NCBI GenBank assembly: GCA_903853895.1
Contig: CAINUX010000144.1
Span: 1-33,777, forward strand
Source: an uncultured beta proteobacterium
GTDB lineage: Bacteria > Pseudomonadota > Gammaproteobacteria > Burkholderiales > Burkholderiaceae_C
DNA: 33,777 nucleotides
Direction: 5' to 3'
Every line of letters begins with the position of its first letter. The stretch's first letter is position 1. This document shows, piece after piece, positions 1 to 7,401 of the stretch. A program made the position numbers and the translations under genes. The notes below the pieces were generated by a model. That model had not been told where the DNA came from. It made no database searches and saw only the letters and a program-made list of their open reading frames with translations.

Positions 1-327
1 AATATTGGCTGTGGTCAGCGCCGCAACGTCGCGGGTTTCCATCGCGGCTATGCCATCTGTGGTCAGCGCAGCTACCTGGTTGGTCTTCAGGGCAGCCACT
101 TGATCCGTGCGCAGTGCCACGACCTGGTCAGTCGTCAAGGCGGCGACGTCTGCAGTCGTCAGCGCAGCAATGAATTTGGTCTGAAGGGAGGCGAACTGAT
201 TTGTGGTAAGCGCTCGCATCTGGTCCGTTGTGAGCACCAAGTAGTCCGACGTGGTCAAACTATTGAGTTGGGTTGTCGTCAAAACAGCGATATTCGCTGT
301 GCTCATTCCCAGGAACGGTGAGGCCAT
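1..327 (-). CDS. Octapeptide-repeat protein, N-terminal part (runs off window)
   Basis: This is an open reading frame of 109 codons that begins at an ATG with a good ribosome binding site (AGGAG, 8 nt upstream) and continues past the left edge. After a short start (MASPFLGM) the whole visible protein is a tandem array of 8-residue units with consensus T-T-x-Q-V-x-A-L; twelve full units occupy residues 9-104. Typical units are TTDQVVAL, TTADVAAL and KTNQVAAL. No signal peptide or membrane segment is visible. I do not recognise a characterised family; such Thr/Ala/Leu/Gln-rich repeats suggest a long structural or surface protein, which is inference. A near-canonical sigma-28 promoter lies upstream at 411-437, so the gene is probably expressed with late flagellar genes. 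The rest of the protein is outside the window. Confidence 0.8.
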   Translation of the reverse strand, partial: MASPFLGMSTANIAVLTTTQLNSLTTSDYLVLTTDQMRALTTNQFASLQTKFIAALTTADVAALTTDQVVALRTDQVAALKTNQVAALTTDGIAAMETRDVAALTTANI

Positions 328-787
328 GAAAAATTCTCCTACAAGACGCCGCACCTAAGAGAGTTAGGCCAGCCCAGCAAATCCACTGACGGAATACCAG
401 TATCAAGTAACTATCGGCAAAATGTTTACAAAATTAAACAACTTGTAGGTGCTATTTCCAGCATTCGGTCGCTGCCATTTCTGCCACAGCGTCGCTAAAC
501 AAGGGTAAACCCTTTATTGCGTACGGGGTTCGGAAGTGGGCTCGCAGCTGTGGCAACGTGCACGAACCGACACACCGATCCTTGTGTCTTGGCATGTAAC
601 GCTTGACTACGATAAACACCCAAATCCCCCGGTATTTCAGAAGTTCCGCACAACCTTTCAGCCATACCATGCATTTGCATCCGGCCATTCGATGGGGACT
701 GAGCCACCATACCTATGCTTCGCACCGCGGGTGGTCAATCGAATCCAACGTGAAAGTGGAAGGGGAGCACTTTTCTACACGTTCAAT
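328..787. other. Intergenic region between octapeptide-repeat gene and fliB
   Basis: These 460 bases separate two divergent genes. They hold the leader and sigma-28 promoter of the minus-strand repeat gene (411-437) and a perfect 14-bp palindrome, AAGGGT-AA-ACCCTT, at 501-514. The fliB frame is open back to 536, but the extra 84 codons look unlike any part of the FliB family and have no ribosome binding site, so I treat them as non-coding. I see no recognisable promoter for fliB. Confidence 0.6.
411..437 (-). promoter_or_regulatory. Sigma-28 (FliA) promoter of the octapeptide-repeat gene
   Basis: Read on the minus strand: TTAATTTT (437-430), an 11-nt spacer, then GCCGATAG (418-411). The enterobacterial consensus is TAAAGTTT-N11-GCCGATAA; the -10 box matches at 7 of 8 positions and the spacing is exact. 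The predicted start site leaves a leader of roughly 75 nt before the ATG at 327. Confidence 0.75.
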
Positions 788-2035
788 ATGACAAATAGCG
801 CCCAAAACAAAAAATCGCCGCCCAAGTATTTCAGCAGCTTGATGCTGGTTCCGAAGTACGTCACCAAGTTTCAGTGCCTCGGCGGCGAATGCCCTGACAC
901 CTGCTGCTCCACGTGGACCATCAACGTCGATAAAGCCACATTTCAACGCTACCGGCGTGAGACTCACCCCGAGATAAAGCCCCTACTGCAGCAGTTCCTG
1001 GTACAGGAGGACAAAGACTCCGACGTCAGGCACGGCAAACTCAACCTGCGACCATCCGACTCGCATTGTGGTTTGCACACTAGTGAAGGGATGTGTCCCA
1101 TTCAACAAAAACTGGGTGAAGATGCACTCTCTGACACCTGTTACGTCTACCCCCGACATGTGGTGCAGTTTGGCGATCGCTTTGAACAAAGCCTCACCCT
1201 ATCTTGCCCAGAAGCTGCGCGATTGGCATTGACCCAAGACGATGCGTTTGAGTTTGTAAGTGCCGACTTCACCTCACGCCTTGCAACTACGCCGGTCATC
1301 GCATCGACTCGAGGGTATTCGATTGAGGCTATGGACGAGGTTCGCATCTTCCTGATTCAGCTATTTCAGACCGCTGGTCTATCCAACACCGAACGACTGG
1401 TGACGGTGGGCTGGCTGTGCCAACAGATCGACCACTTGGTTGCGAGCAGTATGCAGTCTGAGGTCCATACTTTGTTGGCAGAAATGACGGCAATGATTGA
1501 AAGTGGAAGTATCCACGAACTGGTGGATCAACTCAACAAGCAGCAGGCCACTAGCGTGACCGTGTTCTCAATTCTGTTTGGCGTGAAATCGCCGCAGGAA
1601 GTCAGAGATAACCAGCGCGACGTATTGGATAGAGTCAGATCTGGGCTTGGCATCACGGCCGACCTTCCCCTCGAAACAATCTCCGATAACTATGTCCGCG
1701 GCAGCAAGATCCTCGCCGAAGATGGCGGCGCCGGCGAAAAACTGACATCCAGATATCTACTCAATGACTTGATCCGAGAGACCTTTCCATGGACCCGAGC
1801 ATCGGCCATGGAGCACTACCGAAAACTCTTGACACGTTATGGAATCTTGCGTCTCATGCTGGCGGGAGTTGCCGCCGAACTGGGCAACGCACCGGACGAC
1901 GCGACAATTGTGCAAACCATTCAGGTTTTTTGCCGCATATATCAGCACAACGCGGCATTCTCCAAGCGGGCCGAGAGCCTTCTCGTTCAATCAGAGTGGA
2001 CGCAATTGGACCGTCTCTACGCGCTTCTACACTGA
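788..2035 (+). CDS. fliB: Flagellin lysine-N-methylase FliB
   Basis: FliB methylates lysine side chains of flagellin in Salmonella. The 415-residue product has the family's N-terminal Cys cluster: C30, C35, C39 and C40 in the stretch FQCLGGECPDTCC, right after the typical VPKYVTKF opening. Further conserved cysteines follow around CGLHTSEGMCPIQQ, SDTCYVYPRH and LSCPEA. In this family the cysteines are thought to bind a metal or Fe-S centre. I chose ATG 788 because it places this motif near the N-terminus as in known FliB; the frame is open upstream to 536, and no strong ribosome binding site helps the choice. The gene converges with fliT, the stops being one base apart. Its placement beside flagellin chaperones supports the assignment. 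Both flagellins encoded here contain few lysines (see findings). Confidence 0.82.
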   Translation: MTNSAQNKKSPPKYFSSLMLVPKYVTKFQCLGGECPDTCCSTWTINVDKATFQRYRRETHPEIKPLLQQFLVQEDKDSDVRHGKLNLRPSDSHCGLHTSEGMCPIQQKLGEDALSDTCYVYPRHVVQFGDRFEQSLTLSCPEAARLALTQDDAFEFVSADFTSRLATTPVIASTRGYSIEAMDEVRIFLIQLFQTAGLSNTERLVTVGWLCQQIDHLVASSMQSEVHTLLAEMTAMIESGSIHELVDQLNKQQATSVTVFSILFGVKSPQEVRDNQRDVLDRVRSGLGITADLPLETISDNYVRGSKILAEDGGAGEKLTSRYLLNDLIRETFPWTRASAMEHYRKLLTRYGILRLMLAGVAAELGNAPDDATIVQTIQVFCRIYQHNAAFSKRAESLLVQSEWTQLDRLYALLH

Positions 2036-2036
2036 A

Positions 2037-2336
2037 TCAGTGCAAATACGGCGGATGATCTGCTGTTTTTGTATCCAGCTGTTCAAGCCAGGGCTCAGCA
2101 AGGTATCGGATTTGGGCATCATTGCTCAAAATACGCTGCATGATTCTGGTTTTCTCGGTGCGCTGTTCTGGTAAAAGTTGCTCTGAATGGCTGCGCAGCC
2201 GCAATTGCTCAATGAGTACCGCACACGCTCCTTCGCACCTCACGACCTGCTCCCAGTCCTGTGATTTTGCGGCATCCAGCATTTTCAGACTGCTCTCTTC
2301 AATGGATTTGTAGTAGTCAATTAGCATTTGTGACAT
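2037..2336 (-). CDS. fliT: FliT-like flagellar chaperone
   Basis: A 99-residue, mostly helical, charged protein immediately downstream of fliS with a 1-bp gap, so surely co-transcribed with it. FliT in other bacteria is the chaperone of the filament cap FliD, and in enterobacteria it also restrains FlhDC. Family members are short helical proteins of about 100-120 residues with little sequence conservation. The N-terminal pattern (MSQMLIDYYKSIEESSLKML, then a Trp-containing stretch DWEQV) fits FliT proteins of betaproteobacteria. The assignment rests mainly on size, helicity and the fliS-fliT gene order. It ends one base from the convergent fliB stop. Confidence 0.65.
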   Translation of the reverse strand: MSQMLIDYYKSIEESSLKMLDAAKSQDWEQVVRCEGACAVLIEQLRLRSHSEQLLPEQRTEKTRIMQRILSNDAQIRYLAEPWLEQLDTKTADHPPYLH

Positions 2337-2337
2337 C

Positions 2338-2772
2338 TCAGGCTCCGGCTTGGGTGGAGTAACGAGGCAGGTTGGTGACTTCGGCCTTGATTTCAGTCCA
2401 AGCTTGCGCCACTGGTTGAATCAATCGGATTGCTTCGTCCACTTTATTGATATCGTTGCGCAAATTCGCTTCCGTCAGCACCACAATGCAATAGTCATAT
2501 AGAGCACGCAAATTCAGTGCCAACTCTCCACCCTTTGCATCGTTAAGGCCCGCTTTCAAACCTTCCTCAATCAGGCGGACCGACCGCACAATGGCCTTGC
2601 CCTTTCCTGGAATATCTCCAGCCTGCATCGAAAGCTTCGCCGCCCCACAGGACTGCAACAGAGCTTGATACAGGAGCCCCACCAGCTGGTGCGGATCTGC
2701 TCCAGCTACGGAAGTTTCAACCCCAACGGTTCTGTAAGCATTTGCGGAACGCATATTGACGGAGGTGTACAT
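2338..2772 (-). CDS. fliS: Flagellin export chaperone FliS
   Basis: FliS binds the C-terminal helix of newly made flagellin in the cytoplasm, prevents premature polymerisation and delivers it to the export gate FlhA. The 144-residue product has the family hallmarks: an N-terminal NAYRTVGVETSV segment, the helix containing PHQLVGLLYQALLQ, and the NLRALYDYCIVVLTEANLRND segment near residues 90-110. Usual family length is about 130-140. A clear sigma-28 promoter at 2805-2831 makes this a class 3 gene. fliT follows directly, forming a two-gene operon. Confidence 0.95.
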   Translation of the reverse strand: MYTSVNMRSANAYRTVGVETSVAGADPHQLVGLLYQALLQSCGAAKLSMQAGDIPGKGKAIVRSVRLIEEGLKAGLNDAKGGELALNLRALYDYCIVVLTEANLRNDINKVDEAIRLIQPVAQAWTEIKAEVTNLPRYSTQAGA

Positions 2773-2804
2773 TTTGAGTCTCTGGTAGCTGCTGTGTAAC
2801 TTAA

Positions 2805-2831
2805 TTATCGGCAGGCTTCCGACGAACTCAA
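2805..2831 (-). promoter_or_regulatory. Sigma-28 promoter of fliS-fliT
   Basis: Read on the minus strand: TTGAGTTC (2831-2824), an 11-nt spacer, then GCCGATAA (2812-2805). The -10 box is a perfect match to the FliA consensus and the -35 box keeps the central AGTT. It lies about 33 bp upstream of the fliS ATG, between fliS and the 3' end of the glycosyltransferase gene. Confidence 0.8.
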
Positions 2832-2892
2832 GGATGTCGTGGGGCTAAATACACGATTCTTCCTATTCAGTTGGTCTCCAAGTGCCCATTCT

Positions 2893-4818
2893 CTACAGAA
2901 CCTCAGCCCTATTCAAGAGTGCCATGGCTTGGCGGGCTTGGGGGTGCAGGGGGTCACAGCGGAGGCACTCCTCAAACAGGACATGCGCATCAACTGTTTG
3001 TTGGCGCAAAACGGCACAATGGCCCAACCAATAGTAGACTGCGCCGTCTTCTGGTGCCTCTTGGGCGGCGTCAAACAACAGGGCCATCCCCGAGTCGACA
3101 AATCCCTCCACAACCATGGCTTTGGCCCATCGCATTCGCAAATGTGGCCACACTGCGCTTCCCAGTAGAGGGCCACTACGGATGATCTGATCTACGTGCG
3201 TGAACTTCTGATACCGCAACAGCAACAGAACCCAGGCATCAATCTCCCGAGAAGGCTCACTAGGCAACAGCGATTCGGTCGCTGTATCAGCAGCAGCCCC
3301 AAGCAGTAGACGAAACAGCACCAGCGCCGTTTTTGAGCTATTCTCCTCTGGGGTGTGCGCCAACCATGCATTCCAGGCTTGCCCGGCAGGTTCAAGATGG
3401 CCCAACACAAAATGGGTCCACCCAAGAGTCAACAAAGCCCCTGGCAACACATTTTTTGCCAATAGCGCCAGCGCCTGTTCAGCCCGGCCGGTGTCGAGCA
3501 ATAGGCGCGCCAGCAGAAGATCGGCCTGAGGCTCGCTAGCCCTGTCACGCAAAACAGCTTCCGCCCTTTCAAAGCGAGCCAACTTGTACAAACACCACGC
3601 CAGTTTGAGCGCCACCCCGGGGTCAGCCGGACTGCGCCGATAGGCTTCCTCAAAGAAGGGCCCAGCCTCCGCGAATGCCCCACGCTCCATTAGCAGCGCA
3701 CCCATCTCGACATGGGCATTTGCGTACTCGGCAGGCGCCTGCTCGGTTGCGGTCCGCAATTGCGCTATGGCCTCATCACCACGCCCCATAAGCCGCAATG
3801 CGTGACCCAGACCTGTACGCGCGCCAAACCCAACCGCTGCAGGATCAACAACGAGTTTGAATGCAGAGGCTGCATCACTCAGCGCGGCGCAAAAGTCCTC
3901 AACCGCGCCGACAAAATCACAATCCGCGATCCGAGCGCCGCCGCGCTGGTATCGCAGGTCCGGTGAATCGGGAAACATCGCAAGAGCACGACTCGCCAAT
4001 TCCATTACTTGGGCAACATTGCCGCGTGACTGATGAATATTGATTGCAGCCAGATACAGATTCACGACATAGTGCTCTCGTCGCACGCTCTCAGGGTCAG
4101 CATCGATGAGTGCAAAAGCTGTTTGCGCCGCATGTAGCATTCCATCCGGGTCGGACTGGGCAATCGCCATGGCATAGACAAACCATGAAAAAGGATCCTT
4201 GGGTCGGGATTGCGTCACTTTGCGGGACAAGCGGATATTGCGGTTCGCCTTGTCTCCACTGGCGACAACGGCTGCCGTGTAGCCATCGTGTTCCAACCGT
4301 AGACAGGAGAGTGTCGAGGTTTGCACCTTACCGGCCGCCACGGCTTCGAGCTGCTCGTGGATCTCTCCGCGGTAACGCATACCGGGCAGCGCGCGCCGGA
4401 ACAGGCGAAATACCATGGCCTTGGAATACGTGCCGTCATCATTGAGGCTTTGAATCGGCACGCTGAACCCATCCCATTGCGATTGTTGCAGGGCATTTGC
4501 AAAGTCCGTTGAACTATCCACCGTGCAGGTTTCATCGCCATCGAGCACCAATACCCATTCGCGGGTGGCTTGGTCCAGCGCCACGTTGCGCGCGACAGAA
4601 AAGTCGTCACACCACGGAAAATGGCTGACCCGTGCCCCATGCAATTGGGCAATGGCCACTGTTTCATCCGTCGAGCCAGTATCAACGACAATCATCTCTC
4701 CAACCCAGTCTTTCACCGATTCCAGGCAGCGACCCAAGGCGCGCGCCTCGTCTTTCACGATCATGCACAACCCCACTTTTTCGCGCGGAAAATCCAAGGG
4801 TGAAAGAGTAGAAATCAT
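2893..4818 (-). CDS. Family-2 glycosyltransferase with C-terminal TPR-like repeats
   Basis: The N-terminal third (about residues 15-210) is a GT-A fold family-2 glycosyltransferase. It shows the opening GLCMIVKDEARAL, a DTGSTD nucleotide-sugar motif at 46-51 and a DGDE metal-binding motif at 93-96, followed by YRGEIHEQL, typical of this subgroup. The remaining 400 residues are Ala/Leu-rich helical repeats resembling TPRs (for example DPGVALKLAWCLYKLARFERAEAVL). Enzymes of this architecture often glycosylate surface structures or proteins. Placement between fliS and a methyltransferase within a flagellar locus suggests flagellin glycosylation, which is inference. It diverges from the methyltransferase gene across a short region with an 8-bp tandem repeat. 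A TACAAT hexamer about 35 bp upstream could be a -10 box. Confidence 0.85.
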   Translation of the reverse strand: MISTLSPLDFPREKVGLCMIVKDEARALGRCLESVKDWVGEMIVVDTGSTDETVAIAQLHGARVSHFPWCDDFSVARNVALDQATREWVLVLDGDETCTVDSSTDFANALQQSQWDGFSVPIQSLNDDGTYSKAMVFRLFRRALPGMRYRGEIHEQLEAVAAGKVQTSTLSCLRLEHDGYTAAVVASGDKANRNIRLSRKVTQSRPKDPFSWFVYAMAIAQSDPDGMLHAAQTAFALIDADPESVRREHYVVNLYLAAINIHQSRGNVAQVMELASRALAMFPDSPDLRYQRGGARIADCDFVGAVEDFCAALSDAASAFKLVVDPAAVGFGARTGLGHALRLMGRGDEAIAQLRTATEQAPAEYANAHVEMGALLMERGAFAEAGPFFEEAYRRSPADPGVALKLAWCLYKLARFERAEAVLRDRASEPQADLLLARLLLDTGRAEQALALLAKNVLPGALLTLGWTHFVLGHLEPAGQAWNAWLAHTPEENSSKTALVLFRLLLGAAADTATESLLPSEPSREIDAWVLLLLRYQKFTHVDQIIRSGPLLGSAVWPHLRMRWAKAMVVEGFVDSGMALLFDAAQEAPEDGAVYYWLGHCAVLRQQTVDAHVLFEECLRCDPLHPQARQAMALLNRAEVL

Positions 4819-4885
4819 AGGCCCCGATCAAGTCGATGCGTGAAATTGTAGACAGATACTAAAGTGCCGCGTACCGCTGGCCGGG

Positions 4886-4929
4886 GTGCCAGGGTGCCAG
4901 GGTGCCAGGGTGCCAGGGTGCCAGGGTGC
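4886..4929. repeat. Octanucleotide tandem repeat (GTGCCAGG, five copies plus half)
   Basis: Five perfect head-to-tail copies of GTGCCAGG begin at 4886, 4894, 4902, 4910 and 4918, followed by a partial GTGC at 4926-4929. The array lies between the starts of the divergent glycosyltransferase (4818) and methyltransferase (4992) genes. Eight bases is not a multiple of three, and such arrays change length by slipped-strand mispairing. Here it seems to lie in non-coding DNA, so a length change would alter promoter spacing or leader structure rather than a protein. Confidence 0.95.
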
Positions 4930-4991
4930 AGCGGTATCATCGCCAGGCAAATCCCACCAACCCGTTGCCAAGCGGGGAACCGAGACAACAT

Positions 4992-5819
4992 ATGCGCTCA
5001 GAAGAACTGATACGCCCCGCTGCGCCGATGTGGATCCATTTTGAGTCCTGCCCGCTGTGCGCCAGTGTGGATACCGTTTTGCTGCGCACCGACAGTTGCG
5101 AAAGTCATCCAATCTGGCAGATGGGATTACCCAAAAAACTTGATTGGATGCACTGCCAGCAATGCCAACACATTTACAGCCGCAACTACTTTACGGCGGT
5201 TGGTCTGGCCCTTTTGTTCAGCAAGGCACACCCGATGCAGGTAGTCGGCCTGAACCTCGACCAAGAGCGCGCGCGCTGGGCACCAACCGTGGAGCGGATA
5301 CAAGGCCATCTTCAACAGCAGGGCTGGATGGGAGACAGCATGGTGTGGTTGGATATTGGTTGCGGCGCCGGTGGCCTGGTCATCACAGCTACAGAATATG
5401 GCTTCAACGCCATCGGACTTGACACCCGTGTGCAGGCGGTTGAGCATATTGAGGCATTGGGCTATAGCGCTGTGGTGGGAGACCTGATGGAGTTGCAGGT
5501 GACCGATCCCGTCATGGTCATGTCACTGGCCGACGTGCTGGAGCACGTGCCGTTTCCGCGACAGGCCCTCAATCGTGTGCACGCGGCGCTCATGCCAGGT
5601 GGCTTAGTGATGATTTCGTGCCCCAACTTGGATAGCGGATCCTGGCGCAAGGCCAATGCAGAGGGCATCAACCCCTACTGGAGTGAGTTGGAACACCACC
5701 ACAACTTCAGCCGAGCATCCCTGATGCGTCTGCTGGCTGAAGAAGGGTTCATTCCCGTCGACTACAGCGTCAGTACACGCTACAAATCATGCATGGAAGT
5801 TATTGCGCGCCGGTTGTAG
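4992..5819 (+). CDS. Class I SAM-dependent methyltransferase with N-terminal zinc-binding motif
   Basis: A 275-residue protein with two CxxC pairs near the N-terminus (C20/C23 and C55/C58), as in methyltransferases that act on sugars or surface glycans. The SAM-binding motif I is LDIGCGAGG, with D121 the usual acidic anchor. Later motifs include MSLADVLEHVPFPRQAL and LMPGGLVMISCPNLDS. The substrate cannot be read from the sequence; the neighbouring glycosyltransferase and FliB suggest modification of flagellin or its glycan. ATG 4992 is preferred because it sits just before the zinc motif. The frame is open to a GTG at 4902 inside the tandem repeat, and the ribosome binding site (GGGGA, about 12 nt upstream) is weak. 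It converges with fliD, 21 bp apart. Confidence 0.82.
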   Translation: MRSEELIRPAAPMWIHFESCPLCASVDTVLLRTDSCESHPIWQMGLPKKLDWMHCQQCQHIYSRNYFTAVGLALLFSKAHPMQVVGLNLDQERARWAPTVERIQGHLQQQGWMGDSMVWLDIGCGAGGLVITATEYGFNAIGLDTRVQAVEHIEALGYSAVVGDLMELQVTDPVMVMSLADVLEHVPFPRQALNRVHAALMPGGLVMISCPNLDSGSWRKANAEGINPYWSELEHHHNFSRASLMRLLAEEGFIPVDYSVSTRYKSCMEVIARRL

Positions 5820-5840
5820 CCGTAGTTATCAAACAGTTGC

Positions 5841-7274
5841 TCAACTGGTTTTGTTCCATTGCGCAAGTTGAGCGGTCACGTAAGTGCTCAGCCCACTAAT
5901 TTTGGCCATTTGCGCGTCCAGAGCCGAATACTGTGCGCGCAATCGCTTTTCAACCCTTGCTGCCCGCTCGGAAACCCTGTCCTGCTCGTCCCCGTTTCGC
6001 GAAATGGCCCCCTGCAGGGCAGTGGACTTGTTGCTGACCGTCCCATCGGCCGCCAAGAGACCGCTTGCCAAATCGCGCAGCTTCAACCCAAAACCATTGG
6101 TCGTCGGATCGGAGTTGTTGGTAGTGAATAGCTTCTGCAAGTTGCTCAGATCTCCCATCGCGGTAGTCAGCTTGGTCGCATTCAGCTTCATCGATCCATC
6201 CGCTTGCTGCTCCAGCCCCACTTCAGACAGCCGTGCATAGGTTGAACCAGTGCTGCTAGAACCGATGATTTTGCGCATCAGGCTCTGTAGCCCGACCGTC
6301 GTCGAATCACCCTGTAGCGCACCGGACCTGCCGCCTTGCACATACTTGGTTGAATCCGCCAGAGTCTTGTTCAGCGCTGAGTAGGCATCTGCGAAGGTTT
6401 GAATATTTTTTTGCAGTGCCACTTTGTCCTGCGCAACCGTAATCTGCACTGGAGAGCCCACTGTAGTGGTCTGCGCCAGGTTCAACGTCACTCCAGGGAC
6501 CAAGTTGGCAACGGTGTTGGTGGCGGACTCCACCGAAACGCCGTTGATCTTAAGGGTCGCATTCAGCCCCACTTGACTCGACTCCATGCCTGAAGCTGAT
6601 TCAGACCCATTGCCCAGTGACATGAACGACAGACTATCTAAGGCCGCAAAGCCACCATTCGACGCAATGGTAAACCCCGCATCTTTTCCCGAGGTTGCTG
6701 ACTGGAAAGACAGTCGCTCGGTGGTGCCAATTTTTAAAACAGTTGCTTTCACACCGGCATTCGACGCATTGATGGCCGCTGCGATGGTGGTGTAGGTATC
6801 GGTTTCACTGACGTTGATGTTCACTGCGACCGCAGCACCGGCTACAAAAGGCCCTGCCCCCGCCGAACCCCAACTGCCCAATTGGATGGTCAACTGACCG
6901 GTCCCAGAGCCAGCACCCAGCGCGGAACCAGCTGTTACGGTTCTTGACGCTGTCGTCTGCGACTGCGCCAGACGGGTTATGTCCAACCCGAATGAAGTCG
7001 CGGTGGCAGTCGAATCGACACTCACTGTGGCTGCCGATGCATTGGATGACGTCGCCGCTTGACTGGCCCAACTGCTTGCCGATGCCAGGTTCGTCGCCGC
7101 GTCTTTTAGCGCGGAAACCTGCGACTTGATGGTCCCATACAACGACAATTGGCTTTGTAAGCTTGTCGCCTTGGTCTGCAAAGCCTGCAAGGGTTGCTTT
7201 TCAATAGCAACCAACTGCGTAACGATGCTATTGACATCGAGCCCACTACCAATCCCTTGCGATGAAATTGCCAT
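5841..7274 (-). CDS. fliD: Flagellar filament cap protein FliD
   Basis: FliD forms the cap at the filament tip under which flagellin subunits fold. The 477-residue product (Salmonella 467) begins with the typical GIGSGLDVNSIVTQLVAIEKQPL. It has a variable, Ser/Thr/Ala-rich middle and ends with a long coiled-coil region (DEQDRVSERAARVEKRLRAQYSAL) followed by LSTYVTAQLAQWNK. An ideal ribosome binding site (AGGAGG, 5 nt spacing) supports the start. It lies downstream of flagellin gene 1 in the same direction, but two hairpins in between probably limit read-through. No sigma-28 motif is visible directly upstream. Confidence 0.95.
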   Translation of the reverse strand: MAISSQGIGSGLDVNSIVTQLVAIEKQPLQALQTKATSLQSQLSLYGTIKSQVSALKDAATNLASASSWASQAATSSNASAATVSVDSTATATSFGLDITRLAQSQTTASRTVTAGSALGAGSGTGQLTIQLGSWGSAGAGPFVAGAAVAVNINVSETDTYTTIAAAINASNAGVKATVLKIGTTERLSFQSATSGKDAGFTIASNGGFAALDSLSFMSLGNGSESASGMESSQVGLNATLKINGVSVESATNTVANLVPGVTLNLAQTTTVGSPVQITVAQDKVALQKNIQTFADAYSALNKTLADSTKYVQGGRSGALQGDSTTVGLQSLMRKIIGSSSTGSTYARLSEVGLEQQADGSMKLNATKLTTAMGDLSNLQKLFTTNNSDPTTNGFGLKLRDLASGLLAADGTVSNKSTALQGAISRNGDEQDRVSERAARVEKRLRAQYSALDAQMAKISGLSTYVTAQLAQWNKTS

Positions 7275-7330
7275 TGCGGCCTCCTAAGATCGGTTTATAG
7301 CGCCAAATCAACAATTGCAAAACGCAGAAA

Positions 7331-7359
7331 AGCGGCGTTGACCTGTGCCAAACGCCGCT
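7331..7359 (-). terminator. Intrinsic terminator after flagellin gene 1
   Basis: A perfect 9-bp inverted repeat, AGCGGCGTT and AACGCCGCT, with an 11-nt loop. On the minus strand the stem runs directly into TTTTC, giving a short U-tract. It lies 43 bp beyond the flagellin stop and upstream of fliD. Confidence 0.7.
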
Positions 7360-7365
7360 ACAACT

Positions 7366-7388
7366 GGTTGGGGGCTCGCGCCCCAACC
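7366..7388 (-). terminator. Second strong hairpin after flagellin gene 1
   Basis: A perfect 8-bp inverted repeat, GGTTGGGG and CCCCAACC, with a 7-nt loop, 13 bp downstream of the flagellin stop. It has no T-tract, so it may protect the flagellin mRNA 3' end or assist the terminator that follows. Confidence 0.5.
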
Positions 7389-7401
7389 ATTGCGCTTTGC
7401 T

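Noticed and set aside
501..514. Perfect palindrome AAGGGT-AA-ACCCTT as an operator
   Set aside because: A single short palindrome without a second copy or a promoter nearby is not enough to call a regulatory site.
536..787. 84-codon upstream extension of the fliB frame
   Set aside because: It lacks a ribosome binding site and places the FliB Cys motif far from the N-terminus, unlike the family; I keep ATG 788.
4886..4929. Tandem repeat as a CRISPR array
   Set aside because: The units are 8 bp, adjacent and without spacers; no cas genes are nearby.
4902..4991. Methyltransferase start at a GTG inside the tandem repeat
   Set aside because: The extra 30 residues would be encoded by the repeat and low-complexity DNA and have no family support. 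If this start were real, the 8-bp array would be a coding frameshift switch, so it is worth remembering but not supported.
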